From: an uncultured Parabacteroides sp.
GTDB lineage: Bacteria > Bacteroidota > Bacteroidia > Bacteroidales > Tannerellaceae
NCBI RefSeq assembly: GCF_905196875.1
Contig: NZ_CAJJWO010000028.1
Coordinates: 1 to 64,000 of the forward strand
Reading direction: 5' to 3'
DNA length: 64,000 nucleotides
Shown here: piece by piece, positions 1 to 6,800 of the stretch
How positions within the stretch are numbered: position 1 is the first letter of the stretch
How the letters are laid out: every line of letters begins with the position of its first letter
The notes under the pieces: generated by a model
The model's input: only the letters and a program-made list of their open reading frames with translations
Told to the model about the DNA's origin: nothing
Databases searched by the model: none
Position numbers and translations under genes: made by a program

Positions 1-2
1 AT

Positions 3-353
3 AAAGTATCGAAACATCCGTTGAGCGAAGATGAAGAGGAACATTTTCTACAAAGTCTGAATTCGTATTTGGGACTGATGAGACATCACAGTAGTTTGAA
101 CTTGCGGAAGAAGGTCAGGGAATGGCTTTCGCCGGCACTCGACAGATTATACTATGTCAGTCCCGAGAAAATAATCCGGAAAGAGAAGGTGCGTCTGTTG
201 CGCCACCAGACCGTAAGGAATATTTGCTCGACTATAATAAGAGGTCAGAAAAAGGCCGGGCTGGTTCCCGGAAACTACGACGATTTGTATCAGGTAGTGT
301 ATGCATCCAGATACAATTGTTATGAAATATTGAATCATGGCTTTACATACTGA
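3..353 (+). CDS. DGR reverse transcriptase, C-terminal fragment (cut by window start)
   Basis: Open frame that enters from the left edge and stops at 353; the catalytic RT domain lies outside the window. The visible part starts with an acidic stretch and then reads SLNSYLGLMRHHSSLNLRKK, which resembles the thumb/C-terminal motif (S-[WY]-x-G-x-x-[RK]-H) of group II intron-like and DGR reverse transcriptases. A basic tail follows. The next gene, an Avd-like protein, overlaps its end by 17 bases and a MutS-like DGR accessory gene follows, so the context strongly favours a DGR RT that copies a template RNA into mutagenised cDNA. Without the YxDD motif in view the call rests on the tail motif and neighbours. 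Confidence 0.72.
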   Translation, partial: KVSKHPLSEDEEEHFLQSLNSYLGLMRHHSSLNLRKKVREWLSPALDRLYYVSPEKIIRKEKVRLLRHQTVRNICSTIIRGQKKAGLVPGNYDDLYQVVYASRYNCYEILNHGFTY

Positions 354-681
354 AACTCCGCTTTATCTGCGGACGGTTGAACTGATAAAAATGATCTATG
401 CTGTCTCGCATCACGCTCCCCGCGAATATAAATACACCCTGATGCAGGATATCCGCAGGGACGCGATGAACCTGACCCGTTGTATCTACCGGGCGAATGT
501 GTCGTTGGACAAGTCGCCCCACCTGATGCAACTGGTGGATGAGTTCGAATTCCTGAAACTGGAAATCCGCCTGTGTAACGATCTGCGTATCATCGACACG
601 GGTAGTTATGCCAAGTTGGTCCTGTTGATGGAAGATATCGGACGGCAGATAACAGGGTGGCGGAAAAGTGTAATTAAATAA
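337..681 (+). CDS. avd: DGR accessory variability determinant (Avd-like four-helix protein)
   Basis: A 114-residue, all-helical, basic protein of the Avd / four-helix-bundle (S23 ribosomal-like) family. In known DGRs Avd forms a positively charged pentamer that binds the RT and the template RNA and is needed for mutagenic retrohoming. Family-like features are the YKYTLMQDIRRDAMNL segment near residues 30-45, the CIYRAN motif and the LVDEFEFLKLEIRLCNDL helix. It overlaps the RT tail upstream by 17 bases, implying coupled translation, and has a paralogue with the same layout at 63360-63704 (shared pattern YxYTLxxxxxxx, CIYxANxxxxKxPHL, IRLxxDLxxI). Start chosen as the first ATG of the frame. 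Confidence 0.82.
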   Translation: MALHTETPLYLRTVELIKMIYAVSHHAPREYKYTLMQDIRRDAMNLTRCIYRANVSLDKSPHLMQLVDEFEFLKLEIRLCNDLRIIDTGSYAKLVLLMEDIGRQITGWRKSVIK

Positions 682-693
682 AAGGAATTATTT

Positions 694-1203
694 ATGGACT
701 TGAAACAGAAGCTGGCTTTGGAGACAGCCGAGAGTACTCATATATACTTATATCGCGAAGGTCTTTTCTGGAAGGCGTATGAGCGTTCGGCAATTAAATT
801 TATACAGACCATAACTGCTTATCAGGTAAATACCCGTTTCTGTAAGGTGGTTAATATGGAAGTGATCTCGCTGGGTTTTCCGGATGCGGTTCTTCCGAAG
901 ATACTTGAAAACCGGGAGTATGATAAAATAGATGAAAAGCAATTGGCTATCCGGTCTGTATTACTTGGTGACGAGGAGTTTGCTACGGAGAAAGGTCGGT
1001 ATATATCCAATATGATGCAGGCATTGAAAAAGGAAGTTTTGCCGGAAACCGCTCCTGTCCGGAAAGAACCGGATGCCGGCGCACAGGTACTGGAACGGCT
1101 GCGATTATATGATATAGCGGGGGTGACTCCAATAGAGTGTATGATCTTCCTGTCGTCGTTGAAGAAACAATTGGAGAATAACATAACATTAAAAAACAAC
1201 TGA
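694..1203 (+). CDS. MutS domain I-like DGR accessory protein (copy 1)
   Basis: A 169-residue protein lying 12 bases after Avd. Residues 18-50 (YLYREGLFWKAYERSAIKF) resemble the N-terminal mismatch-recognition domain I of MutS (consensus F-x-x-x-G-x-F-Y-E-x-F), but there is no ATPase part. Such MutS-like proteins are known accessories of a subset of DGRs; their role is unproven. It is clearly homologous to 62863-63363 (shared YxEGxFWKAYExSAxxF and EVxSLGFPD motifs), which lies beside the second DGR in the window. The C-terminal helix (GVTPIECMIFLSSLKKQL) is also shared, while the middle, proline- and acid-rich part diverges. A few bases separate it from the HU gene downstream, so one transcript is likely. 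Confidence 0.68.
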   Translation: MDLKQKLALETAESTHIYLYREGLFWKAYERSAIKFIQTITAYQVNTRFCKVVNMEVISLGFPDAVLPKILENREYDKIDEKQLAIRSVLLGDEEFATEKGRYISNMMQALKKEVLPETAPVRKEPDAGAQVLERLRLYDIAGVTPIECMIFLSSLKKQLENNITLKNN

Positions 1204-1205
1204 TT

Positions 1206-1487
1206 ATGAACAAAACAGATTTAGTGAACGCATTAGCGGATAAGATGGGTATCCCGCAGTGTAAATCCCGGCAGTTCCTCAATGCTTTTCAGGATGTGCT
1301 GACGGAAAGACTGGGACAAGATGAAATAGTACTTCAGGGATTCGGTTCCTTTAAGGCCTGGGAGCAGACGAAACGTTCGGGACGTAACCCGCGTACTGGT
1401 GTTCCTTGTGTGATAGAGGCCCGTACCAGTGTGAAATTTAAACCGGGAAAGTTTTTGCTGGAGGCGCTGAATCCTCAAAACAAATAG
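1206..1487 (+). CDS. HU/IHF-family DNA-binding protein
   Basis: A 93-residue HU-fold protein: N-terminal helices (MNKTDLVNALADKMG), the GFGSFKAW turn before the beta arms and the NPRTG arm tip, then the VKFKPGK C-terminal strand and helix. HU dimers bend and compact DNA. It starts 2 bases after the MutS-like gene, so it is translated with the DGR accessory genes, which may be meaningful because DGR target capture depends on DNA structure; that link is inference. A near paralogue closes pilus locus 1 (39089-39394). Confidence 0.9.
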   Translation: MNKTDLVNALADKMGIPQCKSRQFLNAFQDVLTERLGQDEIVLQGFGSFKAWEQTKRSGRNPRTGVPCVIEARTSVKFKPGKFLLEALNPQNK

Positions 1488-1490
1488 TGT

Positions 1491-2651
1491 ATGAAGAAAA
1501 TAATAACGGAAGGACTGGCCGGTTTATGTTTGCTGGCTGTCCTGCCTTCGTGTAAGACAAGCCGGCAGGATATGCAGCCGGCGGGACGTATGGAAAGAGC
1601 TCAGTCGACTGTGATCGGGAAGGATTCGTCTGCAACAGCATTCGTGCGTCGTGCCGAAATACCCTTGTTGCAGGTAGAAGCTCTGACTGTTTTCGGAGGA
1701 ATGATCAGCTATCTGACCCCGGAACCGGAAGTTGGGCCGGTAGAGAAACTGGATACTGAAAAGCTGACGGCTTATATCGGTTTTCCGGCGGGCAGTGTCA
1801 GACTCGAACTGAAATATGGTAACAACCGGGCCGAACTGGAAAAGCTGAAAGAGCGGTTGTCGCAGTTGCAGGGAGCGGAAAACAGGGTACGGGCCGTACG
1901 GCTGACCGGCTTCGCTTCGCCCGACGGCAGTACGGGAGAGAATGAACGTTTGGCCGGGAACCGTGCTGTCGGTTTTAAGAACTACCTGCAGAAATTGCCG
2001 GAACTGTCCGGTGGCGTGCCGGTCACGATCGACTGGGTAGGCGAGGACTGGGAAGGTCTGCGGGAGCTGGTTGTGAAGTCGGGACGTAGCTATGGTGCGC
2101 AGGTGCTGGCCGTACTGGATAAATATGCGGATGCCGACAGTCGGAGGAAGCAGTTGAAGGCGCTCGACAAAGGGGCTGTATATAAGGATATGGAGAAGAG
2201 TTTCTTTTCGCGTTTGCGGCGGATGGAACTGGATGTTACGTATGAGACGACTGTAACGACAGATGTCCGGCTACCTGACTTGCAGGTGTTGGCGGAAAAA
2301 GTGGCCGCCGATCCGGATAAGCTGACGCTTGGCGAACTCCTGCGGGTAGCCGCATTGTATCGTCCGGGTACGGAGCAATACCGGGAAGTATATGAACTGG
2401 CAGCCTATCGTTATCCTGAGAGCCGGGAAGCGATGTTGAATGCGGGTGCTGCTTCGCTGGCTCTGGGTGACCGTGAGCAGGCTGCCTACTTTTTACGGCA
2501 GGCCGCCGACGATCCTCGTTCGTGGAACAATCTGGGAGTGCTGTCCCTGATGGAGAACGATCCGTCGGAAGCTATCTCGTGGTTTCGTAAAGCGATGCCG
2601 CAAAACCCGCGCCTGGCACGCCGTAATATCCGGATCGCTCAGGGGTATTAA
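1491..2651 (+). CDS. OmpA-like / TPR lipoprotein, pilus-associated (copy 1)
   Basis: A 386-residue lipoprotein. The signal peptide ends in a lipobox at LLAVLPSC (Cys21). Residues 98-180 carry an OmpA-C-like segment with the motif TGFASPDGS...NERLAGNRA, and residues 275-380 hold TPR-like helices (YREVYELAAYRYPESREAML, then WNNLGVLSLMENDPSEAISW). The same architecture and wording recur at 56475-57653 inside pilus locus 2, so a role in pilus assembly or anchoring at the outer membrane is inferred. It follows the HU gene by 3 bases and ends just before a strong terminator, making it the last gene of the DGR 1 transcript. Function is not experimentally known to me. Confidence 0.7.
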   Translation: MKKIITEGLAGLCLLAVLPSCKTSRQDMQPAGRMERAQSTVIGKDSSATAFVRRAEIPLLQVEALTVFGGMISYLTPEPEVGPVEKLDTEKLTAYIGFPAGSVRLELKYGNNRAELEKLKERLSQLQGAENRVRAVRLTGFASPDGSTGENERLAGNRAVGFKNYLQKLPELSGGVPVTIDWVGEDWEGLRELVVKSGRSYGAQVLAVLDKYADADSRRKQLKALDKGAVYKDMEKSFFSRLRRMELDVTYETTVTTDVRLPDLQVLAEKVAADPDKLTLGELLRVAALYRPGTEQYREVYELAAYRYPESREAMLNAGAASLALGDREQAAYFLRQAADDPRSWNNLGVLSLMENDPSEAISWFRKAMPQNPRLARRNIRIAQGY

Positions 2652-2668
2652 TGGTTTTCCGGGCTTTT

Positions 2669-2715
2669 GTGCCGGACAACGAGGGCTAATCATTCCCCGT
2701 TGTTCGGCACTTTTT
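2669..2715 (+). terminator. Rho-independent terminator after DGR 1 transcript
   Basis: A long hairpin: GTGCCGGACAACG at 2669-2681 pairs with CGTTGTTCGGCAC at 2698-2710 with one G-T pair, and an inner GGG/CCC extends it. It is followed at once by TTTTT (2711-2715). It lies between the stop of the OmpA/TPR lipoprotein and the next start codon. Confidence 0.85.
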
Positions 2716-3186
2716 ATGTATAAAATAATAAAAGAACTGCTGGGTGAGAAACCTTCTGGCAGAAAGTTCCGGAAAAAAACGGAACAGATGTCTCCCGAAG
2801 AGAGAGCCTTTTATGTAAAAGCGGTCTATGATGCCGCTTTTTGTGATTGGATGGAAATGACTGACGAGTACAGGGATTTTGTCCTGATCTTTGTGTGTAG
2901 CGATTGGGGCGGATCTGTCAGGTATCTTCAAACCCATACCGTATTGGGGAAATTGGCTTTCCCCTTGCGCGAACCTCTTATGCTACGCAGGCTTCTCACG
3001 CTGACGGAGACGTATGAAGAGGACTTCAGTTTTAACTCCATGCATCTGGCCTTTATCTGGTTTCTGGCTTTTGGCGCGGAAGGGAATTTGCAGTATTTCT
3101 CCTGTAAGCTTCGGAAAGACAGGGCCGACAAGGATGATATCGAGGATCTGGAAAACATGCGTAAGTGGGCGGAAAGGCGTAAGTGA
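2716..3186 (+). CDS. Hypothetical protein, 156 aa
   Basis: Not recognised. A 156-residue soluble protein with a basic N-terminus (KPSGRKFRKKTEQ), a predicted helical middle with Trp and Phe residues, and a charged C-terminal helix ending in RKWAERRK. There is no signal peptide or membrane segment. Its ATG falls directly after the T-tract of the preceding terminator, so it needs its own promoter or read-through, and the start could lie further in. Codon use looks like its neighbours. The stretch 3187-3390 after it holds only a TATCTTTG box at 3333-3340. Confidence 0.5.
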   Translation: MYKIIKELLGEKPSGRKFRKKTEQMSPEERAFYVKAVYDAAFCDWMEMTDEYRDFVLIFVCSDWGGSVRYLQTHTVLGKLAFPLREPLMLRRLLTLTETYEEDFSFNSMHLAFIWFLAFGAEGNLQYFSCKLRKDRADKDDIEDLENMRKWAERRK

Positions 3187-3332
3187 TGATTAATTGATGT
3201 TAAATGGGAGAGGAACCGGTCTATCGCTCTTCTGATATCGCCGGATGGTTTGTGGGGCTAGCAGGACTGTTTTCTCCTCTTTCCGATCGTTTGTTCCCCC
3301 GTATTTGGATAGAAGCGGGTTTCCCGGATTTA

Positions 3333-3340
3333 TATCTTTG
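3333..3340 (+). promoter_or_regulatory. Bacteroidales -7 box upstream of HU-like gene
   Basis: TATCTTTG matches TAnnTTTG and lies 50 bases before the ATG at 3391. A TTTG at 3304-3307 is 25 bases upstream, longer than the usual 19-21, so the -33 element is uncertain. Confidence 0.35.
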
Positions 3341-3390
3341 ACATGTGTTCGATATCGTACCTGTTATTATTCATTAAACACATTAGTTTT

Positions 3391-3840
3391 ATGGCAATCA
3401 AGTTCAAAATGGTTCCGCGCAAGAATCTGGGAGACGACCAGAAGGAACATCCGGAAAAACAGTATGCGCAAATGGTTTGTGGCGATCTGGTGACTTTTGA
3501 GGAATTGATCGAAGAGGTAACCGACAGTTCGGGTGTGAGTAGCGCCAGTGTGAAAGCGGTGCTGGATCGTGTGAATGTGGTATCGATACGCCACTTGCGC
3601 AACGGGCGGCGTGTCAATCTGGGCGAATTGGGTAATCTTCGTTTTTCTTTCGGCTCGGAGGGAGTGACCGATGCGAAGGATTTCGATGTAAGTATGATCC
3701 GCGAACCGCGTGTTTGTTTCTTCCCCGGTAAGGCGTTGCGTATCGCCAAGAGTCGTACCAACTTCGAGAAGGTGACAGCTTCCGAAGATAAGAATGAAGG
3801 TGAAGGCGGTGGTGAGGATGACAGACCGGTGATCGAGTAA
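3391..3840 (+). CDS. HU-like DNA-binding protein with EDDRPVIE tail
   Basis: About 149 residues from ATG 3391; the frame is open further up, but the segment MAIKFKMVPRKN is the usual beginning of this Bacteroidetes HU-like family. The body has the HU fold (LVTFEELIEEVTDSSGV...VSIRHLRNGRRVNLGELGNLRF). The tail is low-complexity acidic, EGEGGGEDDRPVIE, and the last eight residues recur exactly at the end of the DUF4469 protein at 36478-37266. Genes of this type commonly sit beside peptidoglycan-hydrolase genes in Bacteroidales, as here. Probably nucleoid or phage-derived DNA binding; exact role unknown. Confidence 0.78.
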   Translation: MAIKFKMVPRKNLGDDQKEHPEKQYAQMVCGDLVTFEELIEEVTDSSGVSSASVKAVLDRVNVVSIRHLRNGRRVNLGELGNLRFSFGSEGVTDAKDFDVSMIREPRVCFFPGKALRIAKSRTNFEKVTASEDKNEGEGGGEDDRPVIE

Positions 3841-3844
3841 TCCG

Positions 3845-4051
3845 ATGAAACGGTTGACTATCCAATTGATTATGGCAATCCTGCTCACATTGAGCGGGAT
3901 TGTCCTTCTCTTCAGTGGATTCTGGATCGATCCGCAGGGACTGATCGATAACAGCGTACTAGTGGCTTTTGGCGAGATCAGCACGTTTGCAGGAGCTCTT
4001 TTCGGAGTGGATTATACGTATAAACTAAAAATCAATGAGAATGGAAAGTAG
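3845..4051 (+). CDS. Small two-helix membrane protein, holin-like
   Basis: A 68-residue protein with two predicted membrane helices (about residues 7-27, LIMAILLTLSGIVLLFSGFW, and 37-55) and a short charged tail, KLKINENGK. It starts 4 bases after the HU-like gene and overlaps the peptidase gene by 17 bases, so the three are translated together. Size and topology suit a class II holin, and the next gene is a cell-wall peptidase. The family itself is not recognised, so holin is a hypothesis from context. Confidence 0.55.
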   Translation: MKRLTIQLIMAILLTLSGIVLLFSGFWIDPQGLIDNSVLVAFGEISTFAGALFGVDYTYKLKINENGK

Positions 4052-4895
4052 AAGTAAAAAGACCTGGTTGAGTGAGCATTTCAGTCTGGAAGAACTTACG
4101 TATAGCCTTACTGCGGTAGAGCATGCGATCGACAATGAACCGTCTCCCGAAGCAAAGAGTTCGTTGCAGCATTTGACAAATTGTTTACTGGAACCCTTGC
4201 GGCAGTTGTATGAGAAGCCGATCGCCATCCTGAGCGGTTATCGGAATAAAGAGGTGAACCGTCTGGTGGGTGGCGTGGCTACGAGTCAGCATGTGAAGGG
4301 GGAGGCGGCCGATTGTTATACTCCTGAAGGCCCGGCGAAGCTACTGGAGCTTTTGCTACGGTCGGGACTGCCTTTCGATCAGGCGATTCTATATAAGCGC
4401 AGGAAGTTCCTGCATATTTCGTTGAAGGCTTCGGGGAAGAATCGTATGCAGGTTATTCTTTGTATGTTATGTGTTATCTTTTTGCTGACAGGATGCGGGG
4501 CGCGCCGCACGGTGGCAGGTACGTGTCTGGAAGAACGCAGGGATTCGGTACGGGTAAGCCGCCGGGATAGCTTGATCTGTGTCGCGAATCTGGAAATCAC
4601 CGACAGTCTTTCGTGGGAGTTGGAGCAGGTCGTATATTTGCCGCCGGACAGTTCCGGCGTGCAATACCTGCAAAGCGTCACTACCGCCAAAGCTGTCCGT
4701 ATCTGCTCCTGGACGGATTCGTTGCTTTCCTCCACGGGTAGCCATACGGAATATGAGCGTCTTGCCACAGAAAACCTTACCACTCAGCATACCGCCCGGT
4801 CCTCCCCCCGGAGCCCTTGCCTGCCGCTTGCCGGATTAGTCTTGTTATTGCTGTTTTGCCTGTGGATTGTGTGTAAACTAAGGAGGGATAAATGA
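4035..4895 (+). CDS. M15 peptidase fused to a spanin-like lipoprotein
   Basis: 286 residues with two parts. Residues 1-137 are a peptidase M15A domain (zinc D-Ala-D-Ala carboxypeptidase/endopeptidase), with ligand motif SQHVKGEAAD (His86, Asp93) and FLHIS (His127). Residue 138 is a Met opening a textbook lipoprotein signal, MQVILCMLCVIFLLTGC, with lipidation Cys154; the rest is hydrophilic and ends in a membrane helix (263-282) and KLRRDK. A lipobox followed by a periplasmic stretch and a C-terminal inner-membrane helix is the layout of unimolecular phage spanins. An internal start at 4446 could yield the second part alone. ATG 4041 is an alternative first start. Confidence 0.72.
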   Translation: MRMESRSKKTWLSEHFSLEELTYSLTAVEHAIDNEPSPEAKSSLQHLTNCLLEPLRQLYEKPIAILSGYRNKEVNRLVGGVATSQHVKGEAADCYTPEGPAKLLELLLRSGLPFDQAILYKRRKFLHISLKASGKNRMQVILCMLCVIFLLTGCGARRTVAGTCLEERRDSVRVSRRDSLICVANLEITDSLSWELEQVVYLPPDSSGVQYLQSVTTAKAVRICSWTDSLLSSTGSHTEYERLATENLTTQHTARSSPRSPCLPLAGLVLLLLFCLWIVCKLRRDK

Positions 4896-4916
4896 AGGTT
4901 GTTTTAAAGAAATTAG

Positions 4917-4924
4917 TATCTTTG
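4917..4924 (+). promoter_or_regulatory. -7 promoter box for the AAA/PD-DExK gene
   Basis: TATCTTTG fits the Bacteroidales TAnnTTTG box, 26 bases before ATG 4951. No good TTTG lies 19-21 bases upstream; the nearest TTG is 15 bases away. Confidence 0.4.
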
Positions 4925-4950
4925 TCTATTACTGTATAAACTGGAATAGA

Positions 4951-6513
4951 ATGAACACAGGACTTCAAAAACTGCCGATCGGAATACAGAGCTTCGAAGA
5001 TTTACGGAGTAAGGGGTATGCTTATGTCGACAAGACGGATTTGATCTATCGTATGGTGACAACCGGTAAACCTTATTTTCTGAGCCGTCCCCGCCGTTTC
5101 GGAAAGAGTTTGCTGATATCGACACTGGAAGCTTATTTCCAGGGGAAAAAAGAGTTGTTTAAAGGATTGGCTATCGAACAGCTGGAGAAGGATTGGATCG
5201 AGTATCCGGTGCTTCACCTGGATTTGAATGCGGAGAAGTATGTAACTCCTGAAGCTTTATCTTTTATATTGATCAGACATCTGAATACTTGGGAGGATAA
5301 ATGGGGGAAAGACGAGAGAGAAAATACGTTGGCGGACCGGTTTCAAGGTTTGATCCGTCGGGCCTATGAAAAGACCGGAAAGCAAGTCGTTGTTCTTATC
5401 GACGAATACGATAAACCTTTGTTACAGGCTTTGGGAGACGAAGTGCTGTTAGAGTCTTTCCAGAGTACATTAAAAGGATTTTACGGCGTATTGAAGAGTG
5501 CCGATCCTTACCTGCAATTCGTTCTGCTTACCGGGGTGACCAAATTTGCTCATGTGAGTGTGTTCAGCGATTTGAATCAGTTGAACGATATCAGTATGAC
5601 GCGTTGGTATGCAACTCTTTGCGGCATGACAAAAGATGAGTTGACGGACAATTTCATGAATGAGATAACAGAGCTGGGGGATGCAAATGATCTTACTGTA
5701 GAAGAAACAGTAGCTATATTGACTAAGAAATATGACGGATATCATTTTCATCCGGTGGCAGAAGGGGTGTTTAATCTGTTCAGTGTACTGAATGTATTGG
5801 ATAAACAGGATTTCAGTAATTATTGGTTTCAGACAGGAACTCCCACTTTCCTTATTCAACTATTGAAGAAAAGTAATTATGATCTGCGCAGTATTATCGA
5901 AGGGGTGGAGTTGCGTGCTTCAGCCTTTTCGGAGTATAGGGTGGAGGCTAATAACCCGATACCGGTAATTTATCAGAGCGGCTATCTGACGATAAAAGGA
6001 TATGACAAAGAGTTTCAGAATTATACGCTGGGCTTCCCGAATGAAGAAGTGGAATATGGCTTTTTGAATTTTATAGTGCCTTTCTATACGCCGGTGTCGG
6101 ATGACAAAAGTGGCTTTTATATCGAACAGTTTATACGTGAGCTTCGTGCCGGAGAAACGGATGCGTTTCTGACCCGGCTTAAGGCTTTCTTTGCAGATTT
6201 CCCCTATGAGCTGAATGATCGTACGGAACGACATTATCAGGTTGTTTTCTATCTGGTATTTAAGCTGATGGGACAATTCTGTGAAGCGGAAGTTCGTAGT
6301 GCCAGAGGCCGGGCCGATGCGGTGGTAAAGACGAAGGATTATATTTACGTATTTGAATTTAAACTGGATGGAAACGCAGAGGCTGCCATCCGGCAGATCG
6401 ATGAAAAAGGATATCTGATCCCTTATATCGCAGATGGTCGTACCCTTGTAAAAGTAGGTGCTTCTTTCAGTGCGGAGGAGCGGAATATTTCGGAATGGAT
6501 AACGAAAGATTAA
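4951..6513 (+). CDS. AAA-ATPase-like / PD-(D/E)XK nuclease family protein
   Basis: 520 residues of the AAA_ATPase_like plus DUF1703 family, abundant and often multicopy in Bacteroidetes. The start GLQKLPIGIQSFEDLRSKGYAYVDKT is typical. Residues 45-53 (SRPRRFGKS) are the nucleotide-binding loop and 146-153 (VVVLIDEYD) the Walker B strand. The C-terminal domain carries the E-F-K of a PD-(D/E)XK nuclease fold (YVFEFKLDGNAE, near residue 469). The cellular role is unknown; a defence or mobile-element link is often suspected. It appears monocistronic with its own -7 box and is followed 20 bases later by a small gene. Confidence 0.85.
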   Translation: MNTGLQKLPIGIQSFEDLRSKGYAYVDKTDLIYRMVTTGKPYFLSRPRRFGKSLLISTLEAYFQGKKELFKGLAIEQLEKDWIEYPVLHLDLNAEKYVTPEALSFILIRHLNTWEDKWGKDERENTLADRFQGLIRRAYEKTGKQVVVLIDEYDKPLLQALGDEVLLESFQSTLKGFYGVLKSADPYLQFVLLTGVTKFAHVSVFSDLNQLNDISMTRWYATLCGMTKDELTDNFMNEITELGDANDLTVEETVAILTKKYDGYHFHPVAEGVFNLFSVLNVLDKQDFSNYWFQTGTPTFLIQLLKKSNYDLRSIIEGVELRASAFSEYRVEANNPIPVIYQSGYLTIKGYDKEFQNYTLGFPNEEVEYGFLNFIVPFYTPVSDDKSGFYIEQFIRELRAGETDAFLTRLKAFFADFPYELNDRTERHYQVVFYLVFKLMGQFCEAEVRSARGRADAVVKTKDYIYVFEFKLDGNAEAAIRQIDEKGYLIPYIADGRTLVKVGASFSAEERNISEWITKD

Positions 6514-6533
6514 TCATATAAATTAAATATAGT

Positions 6534-6758
6534 ATGGAAACTCCTAAATACAAAGTAATTATAAGTGTGTTGAACTCTTCCAGTGAAGGTTTTGATGAAT
6601 ATTTGAAAATGAGCGAGCGGATCAGCTTGTTTGTGGCAACGGACGGGGCTAGTGAACCGGAAGGGATGATGGAAGAGTATTATATTGCACAGTTTGCAGT
6701 GTTGCAGGATAGGCTTTATAAGGAAGCGCTGGAAAAGAAGAAGAACCTTTCGTGCTGA
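6534..6758 (+). CDS. Hypothetical protein, 74 aa
   Basis: A small soluble protein, not recognised. It starts with a short beta-like segment (YKVIISVLNSS) followed by an acidic middle and a lysine-rich helical C-terminus (YKEALEKKKNLSC). Lies 20 bases after the AAA/PD-DExK gene and could share its transcript. No signal peptide. Confidence 0.4.
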   Translation: METPKYKVIISVLNSSSEGFDEYLKMSERISLFVATDGASEPEGMMEEYYIAQFAVLQDRLYKEALEKKKNLSC

Positions 6759-6800
6759 CACGGAGGGTGACAGTATCAATTTAGTGGCAATTGTATTATT

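Noticed and set aside
822..1199. Long minus-strand open frame opposite the MutS-like gene
   Set aside because: Codon pattern follows the plus-strand gene, which has a clear paralogue; shadow frame.
3245..3493. Plus-strand frame overlapping the HU-like start
   Set aside because: No family features, and it overlaps the supported HU-like gene in another frame.
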